From positions 1 through 51,076 of the forward strand of contig JAQGDQ010001266.1 in NCBI GenBank assembly GCA_030141605.1: a stretch of DNA of 51,076 bases, in the 5' to 3' direction. Below the pieces are notes generated by a model. That model saw only the letters and a program-made list of their open reading frames with translations. It made no database searches and was not told the DNA's origin. Positions 1-11,239 of the stretch are shown piece after piece. Source of the DNA: Tubiluchus corallicola. Lineage: Eukaryota > Priapulida > Priapulimorpha > Priapulimorphida > Tubiluchidae. How positions within the stretch are numbered: position 1 is the stretch's first letter; every line of letters starts with the position of its first letter. Made by a program: the position numbers and the translations under genes.

Positions 1-60
1 CTGTTTATGTTTGTGAAATTTAAACGTTTATTATTATTATTAATATTTACTGAACAAAAC
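1..60 (+). repeat. LINE 3'-end-like remnant at window edge
   Basis: The opening bases (tgtttatgtttgt, a short gap, then gtttatt and ATT repeats) match the stretch just before the microsatellite tails in the palindrome at 4200-4230. This suggests the extreme 3' end of a copy of the same LINE family. It is short, so the assignment is tentative. Confidence 0.3.
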
Positions 61-90
61 ACAGCGCTTGTTTTACAGCTTTTAATTTAG

Positions 91-299
91 AATTTCTCCT
101 GTAGATGAAGACGATGTAACCGAAAACGCTGTAGATCATGTAACTAATAGTACCACGAGATATGACACTTATGATACAACCAGCAGTTTCATTTATACCT
201 TTACTACTGATGATGAAGAAAGATCGCTGGCGTGTGCAGCCGATGTTGAAGGAATACCCGACCTTGACATATCACTTATCGTCACTGTAGATGTTGTGG
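91..299 (+). CDS. Putative internal exon, extracellular Ig-like segment
   Basis: A 209-nt segment is open for 69 codons. It lies between an acceptor (tttaatttag) and a donor (G|gtacgt), with two bases of the first codon carried in and one base carried out. The peptide is acidic and Thr/Ser-rich, has an NST glycosylation site, and contains SFIYTF followed by LACAADVEGIPDLDISLIV. That looks like strands E, F and G of an immunoglobulin-type domain, with Cys in the F strand. Reading past the donor meets a stop within 14 codons, and the next candidate exon at 358-419 continues the same frame. I do not recognise the gene, and the Ig reading is inference from pattern. The minus strand here has stops. 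Confidence 0.5.
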
Positions 300-357
300 G
301 TACGTTGTGCTTTTGCTACATTCGATTTGTACTATGAAGTCAACCTGCTGTTTACAG

Positions 358-419
358 AATCTAATAATACTAATTCTGATTCATATTATGATTTAGGAGA
401 TGTTATAGCTATTGGAAAA
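358..419 (+). CDS. Putative small exon joined in frame to 91-299
   Basis: This 62-nt segment lies between an acceptor (gctgtttacag) and a consensus donor (AAA|gtaagt). It uses the single base carried from 299 and reads ESNNTNSDSYYDLGDVIAIGK-like residues, ending in phase 0. A second in-frame acceptor (atgatttag, ending at 396) would give a 23-nt microexon in the same frame. The intervening intron would be only 58 or 97 nt. An NNT glycosylation site fits an extracellular segment. The next exon was not found; a possible exon at 2011-2057 has an incompatible phase unless another exon lies between. Confidence 0.4.
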
Positions 420-542
420 GTAAGTACTTATAATTACCATCATTAATTTTCGAAGACACATGTACAGTTAAGATACATAAGTGGTTGAATTAAATTAAAT
501 TAATAGACTAGTAGTAAAAGTAAAAATAAATATTAAACACTG

Positions 543-575
<33 letters not shown>

Positions 576-1143
576 CCAACAACAAGAAAAAACAATCACG
601 GATATTATTTACATACAAGAAGGCAAAGCAATTATGTTAAAAAGACTTCGCATGCTGTAACATTTCTCTCAATTGATACTTTCATAAAAAATTAAAATTT
701 CTGTTTTCAATACAATTTATACAATCCTTTGGTAAGTTTAGTGTCCCTAGCTGACTGCAACTTAACTGGCATCCTTTTAAAATTTTACGAGACAATACAT
801 GAGAATTTCTAAATACATCTTCTAGGGTTTCTATAACAATTGTGTACAAGCTGAGACCCATTATTGAGTTTACGTCATATAACGTATGTTTGGCTATAAA
901 GTTAATTGTCGAGTTACTCCCATTTTTACATGCTACATTTTTACATGAAACGGTTTTACAAAGTGCTTATTTGGCTGAGCGGTACCAGTAATATGGGACA
1001 AAATGTAAGTGTGAGATCTATACAGCAGTTTCCATAATTTACAGATAGAAAATTGACTCAGTGATAAAAAAGTTGCTGTATGTTATTAACTGTAACTATA
1101 AAACAAATATAAATACTATACAAATAAATCTACTACTATATAC
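420..1143. other. Non-coding stretch with a CAA microsatellite
   Basis: AT-rich sequence with no supportable exon. A pure CAA run occupies about 543-585. If the flanking plus-strand exons are real this is intron, and it is also downstream of the minus-strand kinase exon. Confidence 0.5.
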
Positions 1144-1258
1144 CTTCATCCTCAGTGAGCTGTTTACACTTGGTTTTCAAGTAACGATGCAGTTCACCAT
1201 TGTGACACATTTCTATTACTAAGTAAACGTAGTTGGCATCTTCGAAATATGTGTAAAC
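1144..1258 (-). CDS. PLK4: Polo-like kinase 4 (PLK4/SAK) kinase-domain exon
   Basis: PLK4 is the serine/threonine kinase that triggers centriole duplication. This 115-nt minus-strand exon lies between an acceptor (cctgtgcag) and a donor (GAAG|gtatat), and encodes 38 codons plus one base. It begins [17 protein letters not shown] and continues [21 protein letters not shown]. This is the kinase hinge region and matches the distinctive PLK4 signature YFEDxNYVYLVxEMCHNGE, which other Polo kinases lack. The catalytic-loop exon (HRDL) should lie at lower coordinates, beyond the left edge. The glycine-loop exon should lie to the right, but I could not find it before the palindrome or after it. It could therefore be one exon of a long-intron gene or a stray duplicated exon. 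There are no stops or frameshifts. Confidence 0.8.
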
Positions 1259-2090
1259 CTGCACAGGTATTAAGTGATGAATAAAATCCTAATTAACTGC
1301 TACCAAAGCATTGTATAGGTACGGTATTTGTATGCACAGTAAGTCCTCGCTTAACGACTCCCCGCTTAGCGACGATTCGTTTTAACGACGCTAATCATTT
1401 GACACCTTTTTTGCTTAACGTCGCACATGTTTCGTTTTACATGCTACATAGAATTTAAGAAAACGTTTTGCAAAGTGCTTACTCGGCTGAACGAATAAGG
1501 ACTTATTAAGCTGGTGGTGGCATACTGTGTATTAGGAATTAAGAAATTAAATAAAAAAATTAAAATAAGACTAATTTCATTACATCTTATTAACAATATA
1601 CAAGTAACGTTGCTCTGTTTTTACGGTATATTTTCTTGTACAAGAATGCAATAAAATAAGAAAATGATTGTGTTTCCGTGGGTAAATGTCAAAATTATCA
1701 GCAATCTTCATTCCAGTTTTGCTCATTCACTTTGCTAATGATGAGTTATTTTATTTTAAATTCAAGTTTCGTTTAATAAAAAAATAATAAGCCTGCATGA
1801 AGCACAAGCTGATGTAGTTTTGCAAATTTTGGTGACGTAATATTGTTAATTTAACAAAATGTTGTTTTCAAACAAGCCCTTTTAACTGACCATGTCGTTC
1901 TGTCACATTTTTTGGGAATTAAACGTGTTTATTTTTTAAACGATCTATGGAGCCTTAAGTAATACTATTTGCTTAAAACATATTTGAAATAATTTCTTCC
2001 CACATTTCAGAACCTTTCAGTTTGGAGGATCTAGAAATGGATGAAACGTTATACGGGGTAGGAGATGGTCCTGTTTTGTTTCTACGTATT
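1259..2090. other. Non-coding; pogo/Tigger-like terminus near 1339
   Basis: No firm gene. At 1339-1430 the text cagtaagtcctcgcttaacg followed by repeated ttaacgac/gcttagcgac words resembles terminal sequence of pogo/Tigger-type Tc1-mariner elements; this is from memory and no second terminus was found. At 2011-2057 a good acceptor (tcttcccacatttcag) is followed by an open 47-nt segment reading PFSLEDLEMDETLYG before a gtagga donor. It lies 33 bp from the palindrome edge and is not supported by phase with 358-419. Confidence 0.3.
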
Positions 2091-2253
2091 GCAATATAGA
2101 ATAACACATTGTCAGGTCACAATGTAGTCAACGAAGTTAAAGTGCCTCAAGATTCAGAATGCTAATCTGTCGGGGTATGACGTACTGTCAAGATTGCACA
2201 TAGTAAATAGTCTGCGAATGAAATACCGCTGAATATTTTCAACTAAATGAGTG
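2091..2253 (-). pseudogene. Truncated LINE reverse-transcriptase C-terminus (left copy)
   Basis: This is the reverse-complement counterpart of 6955-7110. It holds the part of the LINE RT C-terminus around YFTRRLF and SYHDRL and stops abruptly at the palindrome edge, so the left copy lacks the last roughly 85 codons present on the right. That makes the right arm the likely source and the left arm the duplicate. Confidence 0.55.
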
Positions 2254-2734
2254 ATTTGGTTAGAACCATTTAGTTAGAACCATCAACAGGTTAGAACCAT
2301 TTAGCGAGAACCATTAACTTTCTTATCTGAGCCATTTGGCAATTTCTTTTAAAAGAATTTGTCTTTGTTGATGGAGTACATGACCTAGTTTCACAAAGCC
2401 GTCTTGCTAATGTAACGACGATCGTATATATTAATTCTACTGCTATATATATATATATATAAGATTCGAGGCTACAGCTTTGACGACGGCACCATTTGCG
2501 GCGATCTATATATCAAACGAAAGGTCTCGATCTAGTGTCGTGCCATTGGGGGTTTATTTTTCGAATCGGGCCCACCGCGAGGGACGGGGGGGGGGGGCGA
2601 AAAACCTCCAAAAATGGCCATTTTTCGGCCGTTTTTTGCAAAACTTATACTTTTACAAAAACACTAGGTAGAACGTTCGCGTTATTTTTGATTATAAGTG
2701 CATTTATACGCAGAATTTTTTGCGGGGCCTTTGC

Positions 2735-3050
2735 TAGTCGTTATTAATAGTGAAGTGAATGTAATAGTGACGTCGCTAAGTTAAGGAAGTCGTTATTAAT
2801 AGTGACGTGAATGTAATAACGATCTCGCTAATGTAACGACTATCGTTATTAATAGTGAAGTGAACGTAATAACGACGTCGCTAAGTTAAGGAAGTCGTTA
2901 TTAATAGTGAAGTGAATGTAATGACGACGTCGCTAAGTTAACGATGTCGTTATTAATAGTGAAGTGAATGTTATAACGACGTCACTAAGTTAAGGAAGTC
3001 GTTATTAATAGTGAAGTGAATGTAATAAGTCTACTAAGTCGCTAACTGAG
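2735..3050. repeat. 52-bp tandem subrepeats, left arm
   Basis: About six degenerate copies of a unit of about 52 bp, with core words cgttattaatagtgaagtga and cgacgtcgctaagttaagg. Copies differ at several positions, for example aatgtaataa against aacgtaataa. Tandem subrepeats inside long inverted arms are typical of foldback-type elements, but no transposase is visible. Confidence 0.8.
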
Positions 3051-3760
3051 TGGCGGCTTTGTGAAGGGGATGCTAGGTAAAACTTTGAGCGTTTTTGCAC
3101 TTTATGCGTTATCGCGTATCTAGCTGCGGAATAGCTGTGCATTAAAATCCGCACGAAATACGTGGCGAAAAAGTAACGCAACAACGCAGGTGTGACATAA
3201 GCGGGGTTCAGTGAAAGCAACATAACATGATTCTCACGCAGTAAGGTATAACGCATAACGCACTTCTGATACGCATCTCGTAAACAACGCTTTTGAACGA
3301 AAATATAGGTTTGTGACGTCAGCAAATATTATCCGCGCTTCTGTTTCTTACATAAAAGCAGCTTAGCAAGGTATTGCAAAGCAGACTTAATAAATTTCTT
3401 ATATGTCTTGGCAATTGCTGATTGAACGATAAACGTAATAAGATTATAGTATTAACCTTCGTAAAATCATGATACACTTTCCAAATGTTATTTTATATTG
3501 AATAAATCCAAAAGTACTCGGCTTGAGCCAACATTAATTGTCTTTATTTTAAAAACGCGTGAACTTTATAAGAAAATCTAATTACGTTTTTCCCTAAAAT
3601 CACAAAAGTACTGCTAAAACAGTCAGTTGACATACTTATTTATAAGATGACTAGCTACCAAAGTGTTTGTGGCTTGTTAGAAAAGGGCTAGATAATTTAG
3701 CTGCAGGTCGGCACGTGTTAGTTACAGTTGGTTTCATATACCAGACCTAAAACTCCTGTT

Positions 3761-4029
3761 GATATGAGAAAATGTAGTTTATGTAAGAATGGGAGCACGG
3801 ATGATGAATTTCACATGAATATGCAATGCAATGCTTATTGTCAAGAAATGACAGTGCGTTCTTAAGTCAAATATTAGGTATTTTTCCATATTTCCCATCC
3901 ATGTGTGATATTGATAAGTTTATAGTTTTAAACAAAAGAAGTGGAGATGTGGAAATTAAGAAATTGTTGATCAACTATGTGCATAAAATTTCAACATCAC
4001 CTGATTCTAAATTAAGAGGTACGAACTAA
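3761..4029 (+). pseudogene. LINE ORF2 C-terminal tail with Cys-His motif (left)
   Basis: The frame reads KCSLCKNGSTDDEFH, followed by a Cys, matching the Cx2C...DEFHF...C pattern near the C-terminus of many animal non-LTR retrotransposon polyproteins. After a frame change it continues as a 67-residue tail ending KLRGTN and a stop at 4029. This is a decayed 3' end. The 3' UTR and a TTATCA microsatellite tail follow immediately, as expected of a LINE 3' terminus. Confidence 0.6.
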
Positions 4030-4230
4030 TTTTGATAAGAATTAATGTATTCAATCAGCAGAGTGATATATATGTAGATGTGTTTGTTATAAATTATGGT
4101 ATTTTTTAATCAACTTCGCTTAAAAAGAGTCCTGTATTTGTAGAGACATGTTCCTCTATGCGTTGTTTATTTGAGTGTGTGATTTGCTAATTGTACGCGT
4201 GTTTATGTTTGTAAAACAAAGTGTTTATTA

Positions 4231-4975
<745 letters not shown>

Positions 4976-5172
4976 AAACACTTTGTTTTACAAACATAAA
5001 CACGCGTACAATTAGCAAATCACACACTCAAATAAACAACGCATAGAGGAACATGTCTCTACAAATACAGGACTCTTTTTAAGCGAAGTTGATTAAAAAA
5101 TACCATAATTTATAACAAACACATCTACATATATATCACAGTGCTGATTGAATACATTAATTCTTATCAAAA

Positions 5173-5438
5173 TTAATTCGTACCTCTTAATTTAGAATCA
5201 CGTTTTGTTGAAATTTTATACACATAGTTAATCAACAATTTCTTAACTTCCACATCTCCACTTTTGTTTAAAACTATAAACTCATCAATATCACACTTGA
5301 ATGGGAATTCTGGAAAAATATCTGATATTTGACTTAAGAACGCAGGGTCATTTCTTGACAATAAGCATTGCATTGCATATTCATGTGAAATTCATCATCC
5401 GTGCTCCCATTCTTACGTAAACTACATTTTCTCATATC
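5173..5438 (-). pseudogene. LINE ORF2 C-terminal tail with Cys-His motif (right)
   Basis: Minus-strand partner of 3761-4029, with the same DDEFH motif and KLRGTN end. The first zinc-knuckle half reads CSLRKN instead of CSLCKN, so one Cys of the motif is lost. The frameshift after the motif is in the same place as in the left copy, so the LINE was already dead before the duplication. Confidence 0.6.
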
Positions 5439-6169
5439 AACAGGAGTTTTAGGTCTGGTATATGAAACCAACTGTAACTAACACGTGCCGACCTGCAGCT
5501 AAATTATCTAGCCCTTTTCTAACAAGCCACAAACACTTTGGTAGCTAGTCATCTTATAAATAAGTATGTCAACTGACTGTTTTAGCAGTACTTTTGTGAT
5601 TTTAGGGAAAAACGTAATTAGATTTTCTTATAAAGTTCACGCGTTTTTAAAATAAAGACAATTAATGTTGGCTCAAGCCGAGTACTTTTGGATTTATTCA
5701 ATATAAAATAACATTTGGAAAGTGTATCATGATTTTACGAAGGTTAATACTATAATCTTATTACGTTTATCGTTCAATCAGCAATTGCCAAGACATATAA
5801 GAAATTTATTAAGTCTGCTTTGCAATACCTTGCTAAGCTGCTTTTATGTAAGAAACAGAAGCGCGGATAATATTTGCTGACGTCACAAACCTATATTTTC
5901 GTTCAAAAGCGTTGTTTACGAGATGCGTATCAGAAGTGCGTTATGCGTTATACCTTACTGCGTGAGAATCATGTTATGTTGCTTTCACTGAACCCCGCTT
6001 ATGTCACACCTGCGTTGTTGCGTTACTTTTTCGCCACGTATTTCGTGCGGATTTTAATGCACAGCTATTCCGCAGCTAGATACGCGATAACGCATAAAGT
6101 GCAAAAACGCTCAAAGTTTTACCTAGCATCCCCTTCACAAAGCCGCCACTGAGTTAGCGACTTAGTAGA

Positions 6170-6460
6170 CTTATTACATTCACTTCACTATTAATAACGA
6201 CTTCCTTAACTTAGTGACGTCGTTATTACGTTCACTTCACTATTAATAACGACATCGTTAACTTAGCGACGTCATCACTACATTCACTTCACTATTAATA
6301 ACGACTTCCTTAACTTAGCGACGTCGTTATTACGTTCACTTCACTATTAATAACGATAGTCGTTACATTAGCGAGATCGTTATTACATTCACGTCACTAT
6401 TAATAACGACTTCCTTAACTTAGCGACGTCACTATTACATTCACTTCACTATTAATAACG
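6170..6460. repeat. 52-bp tandem subrepeats, right arm
   Basis: Reverse-complement counterpart of 2735-3050, with the same unit and similar copy number. Confidence 0.8.
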
Positions 6461-6954
6461 ACTAGCAAAGGCCCCGCAAAAAATTCTGCGTATAAATGCA
6501 CTTATAATCAAAAATAACGCGAACGTTCTACCTAGTGTTTTTGTAAAAGTATAAGTTTTGCAAAAAACGGCCGAAAAATGGCCATTTTTGGAGGTTTTCG
6601 CCGCCCCCCCCCCCCGTTCCGCGCGGTGGGCCCGATTCGAAAAATAAACCCCCAATGGCACGACACTAGATCGAGACCTTTCGTTTGATATATAGATCGC
6701 CGCAAATGGTGCCGTCGTCAAAGCTGTAGCCTCGAATCTTATATATATATATATATAGCAGTAGAATTAATATATACGATCGTCGTTACATTAGCAAGAC
6801 GGCTTTGTGAAACTAGGTCATGTACTCCATCAACAAAGACAAATTCTTTTAAAAGAAATTGCCAAATGGCTCAGATAAGAAAGTTAATGGTTCTCGCTAA
6901 ATGGTTCTAACCTGTTGATGGTTCTAACTAAATGGTTCTAACCAAATCACTCAT

Positions 6955-7351
6955 TTAGTTGAAAATATTCAGCGGTATTTCACTCGTAGACTATTTACTA
7001 TGTGCAATCTTGACAGTATGTCATACCACGACCGATTAGCATTTAAATCTTGAGGCACTTTAACTTCATCTGATACATTGTGACCTGACAATGTGTTATT
7101 CTATATTACATGGAGATAGCGCTATAGACAAAGATGTATTTTTTAGCAAAACCCCTTCATCTAACGTAACCAGGAGTCACCGCTTGAAGTTACAGTCCTC
7201 TCACTGCCGACTTTATAGTTTTAAAAACTTTTTCTCAAACAGAATAATTAGAATCTGGAATCAACTCCCTGAGTCTGTCGGTGGTGCCCCCTTGGTCTGT
7301 GCTCAGAGTAGCAAACTTTTCAAAAAAACGTTTAAAAGATGTAAATCTTAA
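6955..7351 (+). pseudogene. Non-LTR retrotransposon RT C-terminus, frameshifted
   Basis: The frame opens LVENIQRYFTRRLFTMCNLD then SYHDRLAF, shifts frame with one stop near NLEAL, and resumes as CDLTMCYSILHG, IDKDVFF and FSNRIIRIWNQLPESV, ending at TAA. This order (FTRRLF, SYxxRL, DL.xCYxILHG, WNxLPExV) is the standard C-terminus of CR1/L2/Jockey-type LINE reverse transcriptases. It is a relic: the frameshift and stop rule out activity. The palindrome boundary at about 7110 cuts through it; only the right copy continues to the natural stop. Confidence 0.85.
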
Positions 7352-7704
7352 TAATCATTTATTTTTTAATAGGCATCTGTAAGTATCTTGGCTCTTTGTG
7401 TTTTTAACGTAATCTCTTAACTAGCCGTTTGTATCTGCAAAAATTATATCTGCGCTGTATATACGTTTCATTCTTTCTACTTTTTTGTTAATATTTTTAA
7501 TAAAAATTACGTATTACCTATTAAACAAAATTAAGTTCACTACAAAAAAAATTATATAGATTCCGCCTAATTAATTCCATTCGGTGCACATTAAGTTTAG
7601 ATACGTAAATATACATACGTAGCAAATTACAACATTTCAGATTTACAAATTGACTGACGTTCAGCTAACACGATGCATTTTTGACTGACAGCCTAACTGA
7701 CTGT
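7352..7704 (+). other. LINE 3' UTR remnant and AT-rich spacer
   Basis: T-rich, gene-free sequence after the LINE stop, with aataaa at about 7499-7504. No other structure seen. Confidence 0.4.
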
Positions 7705-8098
7705 CAATAAGATTAAAAATACGTTTTTGGCTAGTGAGTGGATCAACCTGGAGGGTGAGTCAGCGACATTTTACGAATTGGCACAAACATTTTAAATGAT
7801 TAGTCTAGTTACATAAGTGTTTCCAGCAGGTAAGTGAAATGCTAAGTAATATAGATTTGCATGGAAAGTTTTTTGAGACATAATTTAACATTTCCTTTTC
7901 TTCCCCTGATTTACGTTTGGTACATGACGTCATGTAATGGCGCCGTCGGAACACTATTGTGGGAGATTTGAAATGAAAACAAAAGAAAATTCCTTTCAAT
8001 ACGAATACGATATGTGCATAAAATTGCTGTAAAGTAGTATAATTTTTAAGGCGATTTTTCTGAAACCTACTTCAGGTGCCCCTTTTCTTATCCTTTAA
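7705..8098 (-). mobile_element. Family A element, truncated inverted copy
   Basis: Reverse-complement partner of 8125-8530. It carries the family words gaaacctacttcagg, atgacgtcat and cctggagggtgagtca. It lacks the far half of the element. Together with the next copy it makes a head-to-head inverted pair with only about 25 bp between. Confidence 0.8.
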
Positions 8099-8124
8099 GT
8101 ATTAAAAATACGTGTTTAAAGGAC

Positions 8125-8795
8125 AAGAAAAGGGGTACCTGAAGTAGGTTTCAGAAAAATCGCCTTAAAAATTATATTACTTTATAGCAATTTTATGCGT
8201 ATATCATACTCGCACTGAAAGGAATTTTTGTTTGTTTTCATTTTAAATCTCCCGCAATACTGTTCCGAAGTCGCCATTACATGACGTCATGTACCAAACG
8301 TAAATCAAGGGAAGGAAATGTTAAACTGTGTCTCAAAAGACTTTCCTTGCAAATCTATATTACTTAGATTTTTGCTTACCTGCTTGAAAATCTTATGTAA
8401 CTAAAAAAGAAAATTTTTAATTATTTAAAATATTTTCACCAATTGGTAAAATGTCGCTGATTCACCCTCCAGGGTGCACCACCCACTAACCAAAAACGTA
8501 TTTTAATCTTATTCACAAGATACAGTAATTTAAAATTTTACTCGCTTAGTGACGTGTGTGCTACGAATGTTCTGATTATTTTTTCAAACTTTACAAAATG
8601 TTATTTTCAAATGACCTGTCGTCAAAATGGCTGCGTCTAACGGTCATCGCGGGAGTTTAAATTTACATGTTTTATACAGCGTGACTGCCGATTGAAGTCC
8701 TGTATGTAAAAAGGCTGTATGTAAGTGGTATAAAATCTCAAGACGAATTTTTTAAGCTTTACGTTTATGAAGGGTTTTCTTGTGCTTTAAGTATT
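8125..8795 (+). mobile_element. Family A non-autonomous element
   Basis: A full-looking copy of about 0.67 kb from aaaggacaagaaaagg to ttttcttgtgctttaa. The two ends are short imperfect terminal inverted repeats. There is no coding capacity. Conserved internal words include ggtacctgaagtaggttt, atgacgtcat and aaaatggctgcgtc. Other copies lie at 10270, 15320, 22520, 39645 and (inverted) 40860. Superfamily not assigned. Confidence 0.75.
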
Positions 8796-8970
8796 TTAAT
8801 AAAAGTATTAAAAATATGTATTAAGTATTAAAAATATGTATTAAGTATCAAAATATGTATTAAGTATTAAAAATATGTATTAAGTATTAAAATATGTATT
8901 AAGTATTAAAATATGTATTAAGTATTAAAATATGTATTAAGTATCAAAATATGTATTAAGTATCAAATAC
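8795..8970 (+). repeat. About 20-bp tandem repeat (aagtattaaaaatatgtatt)
   Basis: Roughly nine AT-rich copies, 18-20 bp each. The array starts at the end of the family A element, whose terminal bases (ctttaagtatttt) look like the seed, and stops 10-15 bp before the insulin-like exon's splice donor. Confidence 0.85.
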
Positions 8971-8985
8971 ATATGAAGTACTTAC

Positions 8986-9151
8986 GCGATCGCTTTGAGG
9001 ATGTTTCCCAGTTGTACCCTCGACCCATACAGACGATAGAGAGGGCACTAATGAGTTTCTTCCCACAAAGCTTCCTACCGCTTCTCGACTCCGCCGTAAC
9101 CATGATCAAAGTCAACAGGAAAAATCCCAGAGTTTTTGTAACTCGTTTCAT
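8986..9151 (-). CDS. Insulin-like peptide, signal peptide and B-chain exon
   Basis: Insulin-family hormones are secreted and cleaved into disulfide-linked A and B chains. The exon opens at ATG (9151-9149) with MKRVTKTLGFFLLTLIMVTA, a clear signal peptide, followed by ESRSGRK and the B-chain core LCGKKLISALSIVC then MGRGYN. The LCG, the 12-residue Cys spacing and C..RGY match the insulin B chain exactly. The basic run SSKRSR marks the B/C cleavage. The exon ends C|gtaagt in phase 1, where insulin genes carry their conserved C-peptide intron. An acceptor-like tttctacag lies 2 nt before the ATG, suggesting a 5'-UTR intron. Codons are intact. No exon with an A-chain CCxxxC pattern was found downstream to the left edge. 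A longer GTG-initiated frame adds one residue only. Confidence 0.88.
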
Positions 9152-9154
9152 CAC

Positions 9155-9640
9155 TGTAGAAATTCTAGCAGAATCCGGGTGCCTGTAAATTTGTTTACTG
9201 AGAGTAAAACTAGAAAATCCGGCACTCTGTGGTGAGAGAGAGAGAGAGTCAATCGTTTCGCATCGACTGTTTGTTACGAAAATTTAGTCAAAATGGAACT
9301 CATACAAAACAGTCTTCGTGCTCTTTCATTGTTTAATTTTGTTTTTAAAGTAGAAGTGATCTGTATTACGACATGTTCTTTCTTGTTAGGAGAACGCTTA
9401 TTCGATGTCTCATAGCAGCAAAAGACATTTCAATCTTCATACAGGCGCCTCGTCAGCTGCAAGCACAACTGCGCATGATCAGAACTGCATTAGTTGAATC
9501 GACCGTTATTAACACCTGTTCAGCCGTGAAAGTGATTAAAACTTATTGCACTTATTACACAGTATGGTACGTAGGTGTGTGAACACAGGCTTATTTCAAC
9601 GCTCACGAAAAATGTTAGGAGGATTTAGTAATAATAGTGT
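9155..9640. other. Upstream region of the insulin-like gene
   Basis: No gene or repeat recognised apart from a short GA run at 9233-9248. This would contain the 5'-UTR exon and promoter of the insulin-like gene, but I see no convincing TATA element to place. Confidence 0.3.
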
Positions 9641-9960
9641 GATAAGCAGCTCGTGTAATTAGTAAAATCACTTTAAAGTCGCGATCACTTCATGCTTTGA
9701 TGCTCCCATTTTGAACATCAATTCTTCCACCAATGACGTCATACATCAGCAGAAGGGAAAAACAACATAAATATGAGCTTTTGTAAAAAAATCAGATAGC
9801 TAATTTTATGATATTTTTCTTAAATATACGTAAATTGCACAAATTTGAATTTAGTTGAAGCGCGCGCTTACGGAAAGCCACGACGCGCTTACGGAAAGCC
9901 ACGACGTGCTTACGGAAAGCCACGACGTGCTTACGAACAGCTACCCAATAAACATTGACT
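9640..9960 (-). repeat. Family D repeat, with 22-bp tandem units
   Basis: Inverted copy of 13790-14140, sharing aagcgcgtcgtggctttccg, the tgacgtcattggtggaagaa block and the tatcataaaattagcta block. Inside it, 9860-9945 holds about four tandem copies of cgcttacggaaagccacgacg. Confidence 0.7.
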
Positions 9961-10264
9961 TTATGGGACAGTTCTGGCTTTATTACGGCTCGTTCTGGCA
10001 AAGCTGGCATAAAGGCAAACCTTAATTGGACCAATAATGCTTCCTAACCATAATATCGTTAACATTGCCAGCCCAGTACATGGCTTTTGTATACACGAAG
10101 TCCACCAGTTAAAGTCATAATTTTCAAGTGAATAGCCTCTACGGTCACGGCTCAAAATTGTATAATCTAACTTAATGCTTCATAAACAGTTTTTTTTTGC
10201 AAATTTGTTTGTTATATTTTTAAGGTTATTTTTAACAGTAAAATAAACCCAACATTCCCATTTG

Positions 10265-10880
10265 ACTTGTCCTTTCCTTCAAAGTATGAGAAATGGGGTA
10301 CCTGAAGTAGGTTTCAGAAAAATCTCCATAAAAATTATATTACTTTACAACAATTTTGTGCGTATATCGTACTCGCGTTAAAAGGAATTTTTGTTTGTTT
10401 TTATTTTAAATCTTCCGCAACACTGTTCCGAAATCGCCATTACATGACGTCACCTACGCAAACGTAATTCAAGGGAAGAAAAGGCAATGTTAAATTATGT
10501 CCTTAAAAAAACTTTCCACGCAAATCTATATTACTTAGCATTTCGCTTACCTGTTGGAAACAGTTATGTAACTAGAAATAATAATTTAAAATTTTTCATG
10601 CTAATCGGTAAAATGTCGCTGGCTCACTCTCCAGAGTGCGCTACGAATGCTCTGATTATTTTTCAAACTTTACTCAGTGTTGTCTAAACTTGTTTCAAAT
10701 GACCTACCATCAAAATGGCTGCGCCTAACCGTCATCGAGGGAGTTTAAATTTACAAGTTTTATACATCATTACTGCCGACCCAAGCTCTGCATGCAAGAA
10801 GGCGGTACGTTAATCTTATAAAATTTCAAGCTAATTTTGTAAGCTTTATGTAAGTGGAGGGTTTTCTTGTACTTTATGAC
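10265..10880 (+). mobile_element. Family A element
   Basis: Diverged copy of the 8125 element, from atggggtacctgaagtagg to gttttcttgtacttta. It has an internal deletion of the Ser/Thr-free segment around the cctccagggtg region and carries the tgacgtca word at 10445. Confidence 0.75.
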
Positions 10881-11239
10881 CAGAGTTTGAAAAGTGCCAT
10901 CAAAATAATAGACAAATAGCTTTAGATCAACATAGAAAAAACGTTTTTTTATTATTCTTAGTTTTTTTTTGATTTTCTTCTGTCTCTTTGCAAACTGATC
11001 TAACTTTAATAGACAATAAATTCTTCTCTGAGTGGGAAACACAAATTGACATTAAATTGTCATTCCAGAAATGAAAGAATAATTTATGTTTAATGAAAAC
11101 TTCAACAAAACTTGATGTTACAAGATAAAAGCAAAGAAATTAGCTTCAAACACGAAACGCACGTTTCAAATATCAATCTAATGTTTGTGTCTTGAAACTT
11201 TGAGGGTAATCACAGTGTATAGGCTGCAGGGAAGGATTC

